A stretch of DNA of 64,000 nucleotides from Paraburkholderia sp. FT54 (GCF_031585635.1 NZ_CP134195.1:3906001-3970000); one strand, 5' to 3'; counted from the first letter of the stretch, positions 46,019-56,064 are shown. Notes: generated by a model from the letters alone, not told the origin. Numbers and translations are program-made.

Positions 46019-46249
46019 ATGGACGACATCACCTACACCAAAGGCATCTACACAGCGACTGCCTCGATAAGAGAAACGGATAAAGACACCTGGCAGGGCG
46101 TGGTCACCCTGTCGCGCGACGAAGGCGACGCGACTGCGGATCAGGAAACCACGCTGTACGAAGTCGAAGCCACTTCGTCGACGCCGGAGGAAGCGCTCGA
46201 GGAAGCCAAAGCGCTCGCTCACCGCATCCTCGGGGAAATCGAACTTTAG
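46019..46249 (+). CDS. Conserved small acidic protein
   Basis: A 76-residue frame with an excellent ribosome-binding site (AAGGAGAG). The product (MDDITYTKGI...) is acidic, with a predicted beta-rich first half and a C-terminal helix (T-P-E-E-A-L-E-E-A-K-A-L-A-H-R-I-L-G). It lacks a signal peptide and I recognise no family. Codon bias and the ribosome-binding site support a real gene. Confidence 0.75.
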   Translation: MDDITYTKGIYTATASIRETDKDTWQGVVTLSRDEGDATADQETTLYEVEATSSTPEEALEEAKALAHRILGEIEL

Positions 46250-46317
46250 GCAGAAACGGCGCCGCGTTTTTTTGCGTTCGCGTTGCGCCATCCTGAACCA
46301 ATCGGCTGGAGGCGGTC

Positions 46318-46563
46318 ATGGCTGAACAGCTCTTCCTCTACGGCGTGTATTCGATTCACGTCCGCCCACTCGAACTCAACGGCGCGCGCTGGGACGCGGA
46401 ATACGAAATCCGCCATCGCGAGAAAGCCGTCAAACCGTGGACGACGGTAGGCGGCGACAACGGCTACGGCGACGAGGCCGAAGCCGTCGCGGCGGCTCAT
46501 CAGCAAGCCGTCGACGATATCGAACACGGCGCAGGCATTCCCAAGCCCCGAGCCTTTCCTTGA
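46318..46563 (+). CDS. Small hypothetical protein
   Basis: An 81-residue frame with GGAGG close before the ATG. The product contains aromatic beta-strand-like segments (L-F-L-Y-G-V-Y-S-I-H-V) and an Ala/Asp-rich helix near the end. No known domain. It is 68 bp after the preceding small protein and may be cotranscribed with it. Confidence 0.7.
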   Translation: MAEQLFLYGVYSIHVRPLELNGARWDAEYEIRHREKAVKPWTTVGGDNGYGDEAEAVAAAHQQAVDDIEHGAGIPKPRAFP

Positions 46564-46796
46564 AAGTCCGAAGCGCCTGCACGCCGTGGTGCGCAGGCGT
46601 GGTTGCATGCCTGCTTCAGTGCGCCGGGCGAGCGCAACGAGGCCGTGCCGATACGCCGTGCTGAAGCACCGTGCACGCACGGCCGACGCAGGGTAGCGGC
46701 GCTACTTTTACGCGCCCGCGGGCCACGCCGAAAATCACCTTTCGCGGACAAGGCGGCGTGCTACGCTTTGGCCGTTTTCATTTCCACGAGCCCGCG

Positions 46797-47768
46797 ATGG
46801 CGACTGAACCGTCAGACCGTCCTTCCGGCTTCGGCGGCGCCGAAGCGCGCGCGCCCTCGCGCCGCCCGCGCGGCAGCCGCGAGATGCGTCTGGACGATCG
46901 CGTCGTCATCGCGCACGGCATGCCGACGCCGCTCTGGCAGGATCTCTACCACCGCGCCCTGGTGGTTCGCTGGCCGACGTTTTTCATCTCGCTCGCGGTT
47001 CTGTTCGTGCTGCTCAACACCACGTTCGCCACGCTCTATATGCTGGGCAATGCGCCGATCGCCAATCAGTTTCCGGCCGGTTTCGGCGGCGCATTCTTCT
47101 TTAGTGTCGAAACGCTCGCGACAGTCGGTTACGGCGACATGCATCCGCAAACCGTCTACGCGCATTGGATCGCCACGCTGGAAATTTTCGTCGGCATGTC
47201 CAGCATTGCGTTGGCGACGGGGCTGATCTTCGCGCGCTTTTCGCGCCCGCACGCGAAGATCATGTTCACCCGTTACGCGGTGATCCGGCCGCTCGATGGC
47301 CGCATGACGCTGATGGTGCGCTCCGCCAACGCGCGTCAGAACGTGATCGCCGAGGCCCGCGCCAAGCTGCGCATTCTGCGCCAGGAGACTACCGCTGAAG
47401 GTTATACGCTGCGCAAACTTTACGACCTGACGCTGGTACGCGATCAACACCCGGTGTTCAAACTGGGCTGGACGCTGATGCATATCGTCGACGAAAGCAG
47501 CCCGCTGTTCGGCGAAACCGCCGAAACGCTCAAGCGCCTCGACACCTCATTGATTCTCACGCTGGAGGGCGTCGACGAATCGACTTCGCAAACCATGCAG
47601 GCGCGCCACATGTGGTCGTGCGATCAAATCTACTGGCATCACCGTTTCGTGGACATCATGAGCGAGCGGGACGGCGTGAGCCATATCGATTACGCGCTGT
47701 TCGACGAGATCGTACCGCTCGACGATGCGCCGGTCGGCACCGTCAAGGCAGAGTCGCCGTTGCCGTAA
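46797..47768 (+). CDS. KirBac-type inward-rectifier potassium channel
   Basis: A 323-residue channel subunit. Two hydrophobic helices (about 60-82 and 122-148) flank a pore loop with the selectivity filter T109-V-G-Y-G-D114, and the C-terminal half is the cytoplasmic immunoglobulin-like domain of Kir channels (M-F-T-R-Y-A-V-I-R-P-L-D-G-R-M-T-L-M-V-R). KirBac1.1 was described from Burkholderia pseudomallei, so this is expected in the group. ATG 46797 is chosen for a standard N-terminus; a longer in-frame start at 46671 is possible. Confidence 0.92.
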   Translation: MATEPSDRPSGFGGAEARAPSRRPRGSREMRLDDRVVIAHGMPTPLWQDLYHRALVVRWPTFFISLAVLFVLLNTTFATLYMLGNAPIANQFPAGFGGAFFFSVETLATVGYGDMHPQTVYAHWIATLEIFVGMSSIALATGLIFARFSRPHAKIMFTRYAVIRPLDGRMTLMVRSANARQNVIAEARAKLRILRQETTAEGYTLRKLYDLTLVRDQHPVFKLGWTLMHIVDESSPLFGETAETLKRLDTSLILTLEGVDESTSQTMQARHMWSCDQIYWHHRFVDIMSERDGVSHIDYALFDEIVPLDDAPVGTVKAESPLP

Positions 47769-47940
47769 GCCGTTCGAACCACCGCGCACCGCGCGTACGC
47801 CGCGCCGCATGGCGCGATCCGATCGATCCCACCCCGCTTCCTGAACCAACCGCAAAACGCACCAGGGCATACCCGAATCCGGCCGCGGCGTGGCAGATCC
47901 ATCTCAAAACTTCATTAAAACGAGCGGGTCGTCGCGCCTA

Positions 47941-47960
47941 TTTGACAGCGCCCGGTCAAA
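47941..47960. promoter_or_regulatory. Dyad TTTGAC-N8-GTCAAA before the IOR gene
   Basis: A perfect 6-bp inverted repeat overlaps a consensus -35 TTGACA (47942-47947). An A-rich hexamer about 18 bp downstream could be a weak -10. It lies about 165 bp upstream of the IOR start codon in an otherwise featureless 355-bp gap. Confidence 0.35.
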
Positions 47961-48123
47961 GTAAAAAAAATTCACTCCAATTGGCGCTAAAAAATAGAGT
48001 CTCTTTCGCTGCGCCACCTTCGTGGTCCCCACCACTGCGCGTCGATGCAAAACCGCAACTATGTTGCATGGGATCGGAGTAAGCGCTAATGCGCCCACTC
48101 CGATCGACAACGGAGACTCACCC

Positions 48124-51100
48124 ATGACCGCTCGCCTGCCCATCGACGGCACGCCCGCACTGGCCGATTACAAGCTTTCCGACAACCTCACCGCGACGCG
48201 CGGCCGGATCTTCCTGACCGGCACGCAGGCGCTGGTGCGTCTCGTGCTCATGCAGCGCGCCGCCGACAAGGCGCGCGGCATGAACACCGCCGGTTTCATC
48301 AGCGGCTATCGCGGCTCGCCGCTCGGCATGGTCGATCAGCAGTTGTGGAAAGCGCAAAAATTGCTCACGGCGAGTGATATTCGCTTCTTGCCCGCTATCA
48401 ACGAAGAACTCGGCGGCACTGCGGTGCTCGGCACGCAGCGGGTGGAATCGGACCCGGAGCGCACCGTCGAAGGCGTGTTCGCGATGTGGTACGGCAAAGG
48501 TCCGGGCGTGGACCGCGCCGGCGACGCGCTGAAGCACGGCAACGCCTACGGTTCGTCGCCTCACGGCGGCGTGCTGGTGGTGGCCGGTGACGACCATGGC
48601 TGCGTGTCGTCGTCGATGCCGCATCAGAGCGACTTCGCGATGATGGCGTGGCACATGCCGGTCGTGAATCCGTCGAACATCGCCGACATGCTCGAGTTCG
48701 GCTTGTACGGCTGGGAGTTGTCGCGCTTCTCGGGCGCGTGGGTCGGCTACAAGGCGATCTCCGAAACGGTCGAATCCGGCTCGACGGTCGACCTCGACGC
48801 CGTGCGCACCGACTGGACCATGCCGCAGGCTTTCGAAGCGCCGGCGGGCGGCCTGCACAATCGCTGGCCCGATCTGCCGAGCCTGACGATCGAATCGCGG
48901 CTGCACGCGAAACTCGACGCGGTGCGCCACTTCGCGCGCGCGAACAGCATCGACAAATGGATCGCGCCGAGCCCGCATGCGAACGTGGGGATCGTGACCT
49001 GCGGCAAGGCGCATCTGGACCTGATGGAAACGCTGCGCCGCCTCGATCTGACGGTCGCCGATCTGGAAGCGGCCGGCGTGCGCATCTACAAGGTCGGCCT
49101 GTCGTTTCCGCTGGAGATGACGCGGATCGACGCGTTCGTCTCCGGCTTGTCCGAAGTGCTGGTGATCGAGGAGAAAGGCCCGGTCATCGAACAGCAGATC
49201 AAAGATTATCTTTACAACCGCACGCAAGGCACGCGGCCGATCGTGGTCGGCAAGCATGCCGAAGACGGCACGCTGCTGCTGTCGTCGCTCGGTGAATTGC
49301 GGCCGTCGCGCATTCTGCCGGTGTTCGCCAACTGGCTCGCGAAGCACAAGCCCGCGCTCGATCGCCGCGAACGCGTGGTCGATCTGGTCGCGCCGCAAAT
49401 TCTCTCGAACGCCGCGGACAGCGTGAAGCGCACGCCGTACTTCTGCTCGGGTTGTCCGCACAACACGTCGACCAAAGTGCCGGAAGGATCGATCGCGCAT
49501 GCGGGCATCGGCTGTCACTTCATGGCGTCGTGGATGGAGCGCGACACGACCGGTCTCATCCAGATGGGTGGTGAAGGCGTGGACTGGGCGTCGCATTCGA
49601 TGTTCACGAAAACGCGTCACGTGTTCCAGAATCTCGGCGACGGCACCTACTTTCACTCCGGCATTCTGGCGATCCGCCAGGCCGTGGCCGCGAAGGCCAC
49701 CATCACGTACAAGATTCTCTATAACGACGCCGTCGCGATGACGGGCGGCCAGCCGGTGGACGGCAGCATCTCGGTGCCGCAGATCGCGCGTCAGGTGGAA
49801 GCCGAAGGCGTGTCGCGCTTCGTCGTGGTCAGCGACGAGCCGGAGAAATACGACGGCCATCACGACCAGTTCCCGAAGGGCACCACCTTTCACCATCGCA
49901 GCGAGATGGACACCGTACAGCGCCAATTGCGCGACACCGACGGCGTCACCGTGCTGATCTACGACCAGACTTGTGCGGCGGAAAAACGCCGGCGCCGGAA
50001 AAAAGGCGAATTCCCCGATCCGGACAAGCGTCTTTTTATCAACGAGGAAGTGTGCGAAGGTTGTGGCGATTGTGGTGTGCAGTCGAATTGCCTGTCGGTG
50101 GAACCGGTTGAAACGGCGTTGGGCCGCAAACGCCGTATCGATCAATCGTCGTGCAACAAAGACTACTCGTGCGTGAATGGCTTCTGCCCGAGCTTCGTCA
50201 CGGTGGAAGGCGGCAAGCTGAAGAAGGCCGCGGGCGCCGCCTTCGATCCGCAAGCGCTGGCCACGCGCGTGGACGCGTTGCCGATTCCCGCCACGCATCT
50301 CGACGCCGCGCCGTACGACATCCTGGTGACGGGCGTAGGCGGCACCGGCGTCGTGACGGTCGGCGCGTTGATCAGCATGGCGGCGCATCTGGAAGGCAAG
50401 AGCGCGTCGGTGCTCGACTTCATGGGCTTCGCGCAAAAGGGCGGCTCGGTGCTGTCGTTCGTGCGCTTCGCCGCGCGCGACGAGTGGCTCAATCAGGTCC
50501 GCATCGACACGCAACAAGCCGACGTGCTGCTCGCCTGCGATATGGTGGTCGGCGCGAGTGCCGACGCGCTGCAAACGGTGCGTCATGGCCGCACGCGCAT
50601 CGTCGTGAACACGCACGCGATTCCGAACGCAACGTTCGTATCCAATCCGGACGCGACGCTGCACGCCGACGCATTGATCGACAAGATGCGTCACGCGGCA
50701 GGCCCGGAGCGCATGTCGACGTGCGACGCCCAGGCACTCGCCACGCGGTTTCTCGGCGACACCATCGGCGCGAACATTCTGATGCTCGGTTATGCCTGGC
50801 AACTCGGTCTCGTGCCCGTCTCGTTCGGCGCGATGATGCGCGCGATCGAATTGAACAACGTCGCGGTGCAGATGAATCAGCTGGCGTTTTCGATCGGCCG
50901 CCTCGCCGCCGAAGATCCGGCCGCACTCGAAGCGTTGTGGCAAGCGCGGCATCTGGCGAAGCAAAGCGTGCGCGTCGATACGCTCGACGAACTGATCGCC
51001 TATCGCGAAGGACGTCTGCAGACCTACGGGGGCGCGAGCTATGTGAAGCGTTATCGCGCGCTGGTCGATGCGGCACGCCGCGCGGAAACCGCGGTGGACG

Positions 51101-51711
51101 CGAAGAGCGAGCGCGTAACGCGCGCAGTGGCGACCACGTTCTATCGGTTGCTCGCGGTGAAGGACGAATACGAAGTCGCGCGTCTGCATACGGATGCCGC
51201 ATTCCGCGAAGCACTGGAAGCGCAATTCGAAGGCGTGGCCGGCAAGGACTTCGGCATCAAGTTCAATCTCGCGCCGCCGACGCTCACGCGTCCACAACCC
51301 GGCAAAAATCCGACCAAGAAAACCTTCGGTCAATGGATGTGGCCGGTGCTCGGCACGCTGGCGAAATTCAGCAGTCTGCGCGGCACGATGCTCGACCCGT
51401 TCGGCCGCACGCTCGAACGCAAGATGGAACGCGAACTCGCAGGCGATTACGAAACCACGTTGCAACGTGCGCTCGCGAAGCTCGATGCCGGCAATCTGGA
51501 AGACGTGGCGAAGCTCGCCGACCTGCACGCTCGTGTGCGCGGTTATGGTCACGTGAAACTCGCGAATCTGGCGGGCGTGAAGCGTGGTGAGCGCGACCTG
51601 GCAGCACGTTTGCAGATCGAAGCGGCGACGGGTGAGTCGGTGCGCAAATCGCTGGAAGAGGTGAAGGGCGCGGGACAGTTGCGCGGGATTCCGGTGGTCG
51701 TGGCGAAGTAG
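48124..51711 (+). CDS. Fused indolepyruvate:ferredoxin oxidoreductase
   Basis: A 1195-residue enzyme that decarboxylates 2-oxoacids such as indolepyruvate, phenylpyruvate or branched-chain 2-oxoacids to acyl-CoA, passing electrons to ferredoxin. It fuses the IorA-like parts (N-terminal pyrimidine-binding domain with S-G-Y-R-G-S-P-L-G, TPP domain with G-C-H-F-M and Y-N-D-A-V-A-M-T-G-G-Q) and the IorB-like gamma domain (G-V-G-G-T-G-V-V near 738). An Fe-S motif C644-x-x-C647-x-x-C650 with further cysteines to about 690 lies between. GGAGA precedes the ATG at 48124. It is monocistronic with a strong terminator. The 2-oxoacid specificity is unknown. Confidence 0.92.
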   Translation: MTARLPIDGTPALADYKLSDNLTATRGRIFLTGTQALVRLVLMQRAADKARGMNTAGFISGYRGSPLGMVDQQLWKAQKLLTASDIRFLPAINEELGGTAVLGTQRVESDPERTVEGVFAMWYGKGPGVDRAGDALKHGNAYGSSPHGGVLVVAGDDHGCVSSSMPHQSDFAMMAWHMPVVNPSNIADMLEFGLYGWELSRFSGAWVGYKAISETVESGSTVDLDAVRTDWTMPQAFEAPAGGLHNRWPDLPSLTIESRLHAKLDAVRHFARANSIDKWIAPSPHANVGIVTCGKAHLDLMETLRRLDLTVADLEAAGVRIYKVGLSFPLEMTRIDAFVSGLSEVLVIEEKGPVIEQQIKDYLYNRTQGTRPIVVGKHAEDGTLLLSSLGELRPSRILPVFANWLAKHKPALDRRERVVDLVAPQILSNAADSVKRTPYFCSGCPHNTSTKVPEGSIAHAGIGCHFMASWMERDTTGLIQMGGEGVDWASHSMFTKTRHVFQNLGDGTYFHSGILAIRQAVAAKATITYKILYNDAVAMTGGQPVDGSISVPQIARQVEAEGVSRFVVVSDEPEKYDGHHDQFPKGTTFHHRSEMDTVQRQLRDTDGVTVLIYDQTCAAEKRRRRKKGEFPDPDKRLFINEEVCEGCGDCGVQSNCLSVEPVETALGRKRRIDQSSCNKDYSCVNGFCPSFVTVEGGKLKKAAGAAFDPQALATRVDALPIPATHLDAAPYDILVTGVGGTGVVTVGALISMAAHLEGKSASVLDFMGFAQKGGSVLSFVRFAARDEWLNQVRIDTQQADVLLACDMVVGASADALQTVRHGRTRIVVNTHAIPNATFVSNPDATLHADALIDKMRHAAGPERMSTCDAQALATRFLGDTIGANILMLGYAWQLGLVPVSFGAMMRAIELNNVAVQMNQLAFSIGRLAAEDPAALEALWQARHLAKQSVRVDTLDELIAYREGRLQTYGGASYVKRYRALVDAARRAETAVDAKSERVTRAVATTFYRLLAVKDEYEVARLHTDAAFREALEAQFEGVAGKDFGIKFNLAPPTLTRPQPGKNPTKKTFGQWMWPVLGTLAKFSSLRGTMLDPFGRTLERKMERELAGDYETTLQRALAKLDAGNLEDVAKLADLHARVRGYGHVKLANLAGVKRGERDLAARLQIEAATGESVRKSLEEVKGAGQLRGIPVVVAK

Positions 51712-51742
51712 TTTTTCCTGGCACCGTAAACGCAGATAAAAG

Positions 51743-51779
51743 AATGCCGCTTCGAGAGCAATCTCGAAGCGGCATTTTT
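51743..51779. terminator. Bidirectional terminator between IOR and cutC
   Basis: A perfect 15-bp stem (AATGCCGCTTCGAGA and its complement) with a GCAA loop is followed by T residues on the plus strand and by TTCTTTT on the minus strand, so it can serve the converging IOR and cutC transcripts. Confidence 0.92.
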
Positions 51780-51806
51780 CTTTGCTTCGTCGGTACGATT
51801 ATCTGG

Positions 51807-52499
51807 TCATGGGTTCAGCAGTGCGCTGACCTTCGCAACCTTTTGCGGATCGACCGGCGCGAGACTGTTGCTGTCCACGCGAACGCCCGAACCAAAATGC
51901 ACCGCTTCAACTTGTGTCCTGCTCACAAAACCAGCGATGGCATCGACCGTCAAACCCGCGCCGGCAAGCACCGTACAGCGGGAACCGTCCGCTTGCCGCA
52001 CCAGTTCGCGGATCGTCGTTTCCGCGTTTAGTACCGAAGGCTGCCCGCCCGAAGTCAACACATTCGTCACCGCCTCGAAACCGAGCAGCACGTCCAATGA
52101 CCGGCGCAAATCTCGCGCTTCATCAAACGCACGATGGAAGGTGACAGCCAGTCCATCCGCCGCATCGATCGCTCGCGCGAGACCTTCGCGATCGATCTCG
52201 CCCGCGGCGTTCAGCATTCCGATCACGACACCATTCGCGCCCGCCGCCTTGACCGCCCGCACGTCGCGCAGCATCACCGCATAGTCGTCGGCGTCATACA
52301 CGAACGAACGGCTATGCGGGCGCACGATCACGTTCACGGGAATCTCGACCGCCGCCACCACCGCTTCGATCAGGCCGAGGCTCGGCGTCAGGCCGCCCTC
52401 GCCCATCGCGGTGACAAGTTCGAGACGGTCAGCGCCGGCTTGCGCGGCCAGGCGCGCGTCGGCAACGGTTATGGCAATGACTTCGAGAAGGACGGACAT
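51807..52499 (-). CDS. cutC: CutC family protein
   Basis: A 230-residue TIM-barrel protein of the CutC family. It starts L-L-E-V-I-A-I-T-V-A-D-A, contains A-G-A-D-R-L-E-L-V, M-V/I-R-P-H-S-R-S-F and F-H-R-A-F-D, and ends with an F-G-S-G-V-R motif. The role in copper homeostasis is uncertain for the family. I use the ATG at 52499, which gives the usual CutC N-terminus; the ATG at 52539-52541 has a better ribosome-binding site and would add 14 residues. Confidence 0.85.
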   Translation of the reverse strand: MSVLLEVIAITVADARLAAQAGADRLELVTAMGEGGLTPSLGLIEAVVAAVEIPVNVIVRPHSRSFVYDADDYAVMLRDVRAVKAAGANGVVIGMLNAAGEIDREGLARAIDAADGLAVTFHRAFDEARDLRRSLDVLLGFEAVTNVLTSGGQPSVLNAETTIRELVRQADGSRCTVLAGAGLTVDAIAGFVSRTQVEAVHFGSGVRVDSNSLAPVDPQKVAKVSALLNP

Positions 52500-52632
52500 A
52501 AGCGCGGCTGAGTGTCGTTGAAAACTCGTTGAAAACGACATGATCTCTCAAGAATGCACCGGGCCGCCCAGGTATTCCGCCCGAAGGAAATCCCATCGGG
52601 GAAACTGGCGCGCAGCGACAGGTAGGGAGCAC

Positions 52633-53910
52633 TCAATAACGCTCTTCGTCCACCCAGTCGATATCGCCGCACAGCACGCAGGTCTGCTCGCCGACGCGCG
52701 TCGCCACCGAAAGCGTCACGCACGGCAACGCCTCGTTGATCGACAGATACGGGCGCGTCACATGCACGCGCTCCGGCGCATTGATCGCATCGCGGAAATA
52801 CGGACGACGCAGCCAGTTCGCGCCTTGCGCATCGGCGAGCGGCAGAAAGCGCGTTTCATGCGCCGCGCGATCGGCGCGCAGCACGACGTTGCGGCCTGCC
52901 TGCTTGCCCTTCGCGTCGAGCAGGAAACAGCGCGCGGCATGGTCGAGCGCGAGAAAATTCCAGCACACTTCCTCCAGCGGTTCGCCGGCCGCGAGCCGTT
53001 CCGCCGTCCGCTCGAAAGCGCGCAGGTACGGCGCGAGGCGGCTTGCATTGCGGCGCTCGCGCGCGTCGGCCTGATCGCGATAGCGCTCGGTAAGCTCGCT
53101 GATGCATGTGGTCGCGTGCAGCGCGTCGGCCGCGCCCGGGTTCGGACGGCCGAAGAAAAAGCCCTGCACGAAGTCCGCGTTGCAGGCGAGCGCCATCTGC
53201 GCCTCGTGCTCGGTTTCCACGCCTTCGACCAGCACCAGCTTGCCCGCTTCATGCAGCAGCGCCACGAGGCCCGGCAGAATCGTCGCCATGTCGGCGCGAT
53301 GGGCGGCGTGCGACAGCATGATGCGGTCGAGCTTGACGATGTCGGGATTCAATTGCCAGATCCGTTCGACGTTCGAGTGCCCCGCGCCGAAATCGTCGAG
53401 TGCGATCAGGAAGCCGCGTTCGCGGAACTGGCGCACGGCATCGGCGAGACGTTCCAGGTCTTCGGCGCGATGCTCGAGCACTTCGAGCACGATGCGCCGC
53501 GGCGGCAGATCGAGCCGCTTCAGTGTGGCCAGCAAGGCGGCGGCGAGATACGGATCGGTGAGCGCGCCGGGATGCACGTTCAGGAACAGCCATTCGCGCT
53601 CCGCGCCGAGCACCTTGAAATTCTCCAGGTGCAGTGTCTGGGCCAGCCGGTCGACCTGCAGCACGTCACCGAGGCGCGCGGCCTCACCGAATACGTCGAG
53701 CGGCGATACTGGCCGGTCGAGCCCGTCGTGCGCGCGCAGCAGCCCTTCATAACCTACCGCCCGCATATGCGACAGGCTGAAAATCGGTTGAAACACGCTG
53801 CTTAGCGTGAGTTCGCCATGCTGCACCGTGAAACGTTCGAGCCCCGACGTCATCTCGACATCGAAGCCATGTGGCGCGCTGGCCGTCCTTTCCTGTTGCG
53901 CAATCGTCAT
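52633..53910 (-). CDS. EAL-domain c-di-GMP phosphodiesterase
   Basis: A 425-residue protein with an EAL domain (about 30-265) and a C-terminal domain of about 150 residues that looks like a PDC/Cache-like ligand domain. Catalytic residues are complete: E55 (Y-E-G-L-L), N111, E143, D172-D173 (D-D-F-G-A-G-H-S-N), K193, E229 (E-G-V-E-T) and Q249. It should hydrolyse c-di-GMP. No transmembrane segment is visible, so the C-terminal sensor is cytoplasmic. It lies beside a paired inverted repeat. Confidence 0.87.
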   Translation of the reverse strand: MTIAQQERTASAPHGFDVEMTSGLERFTVQHGELTLSSVFQPIFSLSHMRAVGYEGLLRAHDGLDRPVSPLDVFGEAARLGDVLQVDRLAQTLHLENFKVLGAEREWLFLNVHPGALTDPYLAAALLATLKRLDLPPRRIVLEVLEHRAEDLERLADAVRQFRERGFLIALDDFGAGHSNVERIWQLNPDIVKLDRIMLSHAAHRADMATILPGLVALLHEAGKLVLVEGVETEHEAQMALACNADFVQGFFFGRPNPGAADALHATTCISELTERYRDQADARERRNASRLAPYLRAFERTAERLAAGEPLEEVCWNFLALDHAARCFLLDAKGKQAGRNVVLRADRAAHETRFLPLADAQGANWLRRPYFRDAINAPERVHVTRPYLSINEALPCVTLSVATRVGEQTCVLCGDIDWVDEERY

Positions 53911-53977
53911 GCAGTCCTCTCACGCGAAAGCCGGGCCGGTCCGAACGCGGAAGCGAACAACCTCGGCGCCGTCTCTC

Positions 53978-54034
53978 AAATGTGCGTCATCGATATACCT
54001 TAAGCAAGCTCCATGCGCACGCTGACGCACATTT
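53978..54034. promoter_or_regulatory. 12-bp inverted repeat with 33-bp spacer before the EAL gene
   Basis: AAATGTGCGTCA (53978-53989) and TGACGCACATTT (54023-54034) are perfect complements. The site begins about 67 bp upstream of the EAL start codon. Overlapping its right end is a second dyad ATTTCA-A-TGAAAT (54031-54043). It may bind a regulator as two spaced half-sites or fold as a stem. Confidence 0.5.
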
Positions 54035-54282
54035 CAATGAAATTTGTCCGAAAAGATTGCACCCGTGTAAGGGAGCATGCGCCGCGCGTGGGCGTGGCGC
54101 GCACCGTTAAGGTGCGTCGCTTCGTCAAAATCTCCCGCGGCGGCTGATAGCGCTGAATGCTGACCTCGGCGGGGCGTAACGCGTCATCGGGCTAAACTTC
54201 GGCCTTACGCTTCGTCAGCATCGCGTGGCCGCATCGTCGAAGATCACCGAAGCAACACCGTTATATCCCCAGAAATAGACCG

Positions 54283-55938
54283 ATGGACATTGTCTTTACC
54301 GTATTGATTCTTTTGCTGGCCGTCGCCGCGTCGGGCGTCGTCATCCGCATCCTGCCGATCGCCTTGCCGCTGCCGCTCGTGCAGATCGTGATCGGCGCGT
54401 TGCTCGCGTGGCCGAGGCTCGGGCTGCACGTCACCTTCGATCCGGACATTTTCATGATGCTGTTCATTCCGCCGCTGCTGTTCGCGGACGGCTGGCGCAT
54501 TCCCAAACGCGAGTTCTTCATGGCGCGCCGGGCGATCCTGATGCTCGCGCTCGGCCTCGTCTTCATGACCGTGCTCGCGGTCGGCTACTTCGTGCATGCG
54601 CTGGTGCCGTCGATCTCGCTGCCGGTTGCGTTCGCGCTGGCCGCAGTGTTGTCGCCGACGGATGCGGTGGCGCTGTCCGGCATCGCCGGCAAGGGCAAGA
54701 TTCCGGGGCGGCTCATGCATATCCTCGAAGGCGAGGCGTTGATGAACGACGCGTCGGGGCTGGTTGCATTGAAGTTCGCGATTGCCGCGGCGCTGACCGG
54801 TGTGTTTTCACTGCGCGACGCGTCGATCAGTTTCGTGATCATCGCGGTGGGCGGCCTCGCGACGGGCGCGGCGGTGAGCTGGCTGTTCGGCTTTGTGTCG
54901 GCGCATTTTCTGAACCTCACCGAAGAAGGCGACCCGGCGCCTGGCGTCGTGATGACTCTGCTGATTCCATTCGCCGCTTATCTGGTCGCCGAGCACTTCG
55001 AGTTGTCGGGCATTCTGGCCGCGGTCGCCGCCGGCATGATGATGAATTACGCGCCCATAGTGACTGCGGGGCCAGCGTCATCGCGAGTGCGCGCCAGCAG
55101 TACGTGGACGATGATCGAGTTCGTCTTCAACGGTATGGTGTTCATTCTGCTGGGGTTGCAGTTTCCGCACATTCTCGGCCGGGCATTGCTCGACGCGCAC
55201 GAGACCAGTGATGCGCAGGTCTGGCGGCTGATCGGCTACATCGCCGCAGTAGCGACGGCCCTCTATGCGATGCGCTTCGTGTGGGTGTGGCTGCTGCGCT
55301 GGTTCGCGAGCCGCAGCGCCACGAAGCAAGGCGTGGCGAATGCGGTGCCGGGCTTGCGCACGGTCGCGGTGACGACGGTGGCCGGCGTGCGCGGTGCCGT
55401 GACGCTCGCAGGCGTGCTTTCGTTGCCGGAGGTGTTGCCCAGCGGCGTCCCGTTGCCGGGCCGCGATCTGGCGATTTTCATCGCATCCGGCGTGATTCTG
55501 CTTTCGCTGCTGGTGGCGGTGGTGGCGCTGCCGCTGCTACTGAGCGGCTGGCGCCGTGGCAAGGATCCGCATGCCGCCGAAGAGGCGCTCGCTCGGACGA
55601 TGGCCGCGCAAGCCGCGATTCGCGCTATCGACGACTTGCACGACACCGAGTGCGCGAATCTGGAAGAGTCAGCCTCAGCATATGCGGCGGATGTCACCGC
55701 GCGGGTGATGGATCTCTATCGACGCCGCCTCGCCACGCTCGATGAAGAACAGGAGCCGCGTGAGTTGGCGCGCCGCGCCGATGCGCTGGAGTTCAGGATG
55801 AAGCTCGCGGCCATGAGAGCCGAGCGCAAGACGCTGCTGGCGCTGCGCAGCACTCAGGCGATCAACGACGAGACGTTGAACAAGCTGATGCGCGAAGTGG
55901 ATTTGTCGGAGACTGCGCTGACGGCGCGAAGGAAATAA
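54283..55938 (+). CDS. CPA1-type Na+/H+ antiporter
   Basis: A 551-residue antiporter with about twelve membrane segments in the first 420 residues and a cytoplasmic tail rich in charged helices. The S-P-T-D-A-V-A and E-G-E-A-L-M-N-D-A-S-G-L motifs are those of NhaP/NHE-type exchangers. It exchanges Na+ or K+ for protons at the inner membrane. It is monocistronic; no regulator is near. Confidence 0.9.
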   Translation: MDIVFTVLILLLAVAASGVVIRILPIALPLPLVQIVIGALLAWPRLGLHVTFDPDIFMMLFIPPLLFADGWRIPKREFFMARRAILMLALGLVFMTVLAVGYFVHALVPSISLPVAFALAAVLSPTDAVALSGIAGKGKIPGRLMHILEGEALMNDASGLVALKFAIAAALTGVFSLRDASISFVIIAVGGLATGAAVSWLFGFVSAHFLNLTEEGDPAPGVVMTLLIPFAAYLVAEHFELSGILAAVAAGMMMNYAPIVTAGPASSRVRASSTWTMIEFVFNGMVFILLGLQFPHILGRALLDAHETSDAQVWRLIGYIAAVATALYAMRFVWVWLLRWFASRSATKQGVANAVPGLRTVAVTTVAGVRGAVTLAGVLSLPEVLPSGVPLPGRDLAIFIASGVILLSLLVAVVALPLLLSGWRRGKDPHAAEEALARTMAAQAAIRAIDDLHDTECANLEESASAYAADVTARVMDLYRRRLATLDEEQEPRELARRADALEFRMKLAAMRAERKTLLALRSTQAINDETLNKLMREVDLSETALTARRK

Positions 55939-56064
55939 CGCGCGCACGCGCTGCGTAGTTGCGAAGGCGGCGAGGGCTCTTTCTTCGATCGAAACCACGC
56001 GCGAAAAAAAAGCCTGTGCCGCCGGAGAACCTGCGGCGACTCGCCGTTCAGCACGAGACAAAAA

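Noticed and set aside
48118..51552. A 1144-residue open frame on the minus strand
   Set aside because: It is antisense to the IOR gene, is Arg/His/Ala-rich without domains and arises from high GC3 codons. The plus strand shows clear TPP and Fe-S motifs.
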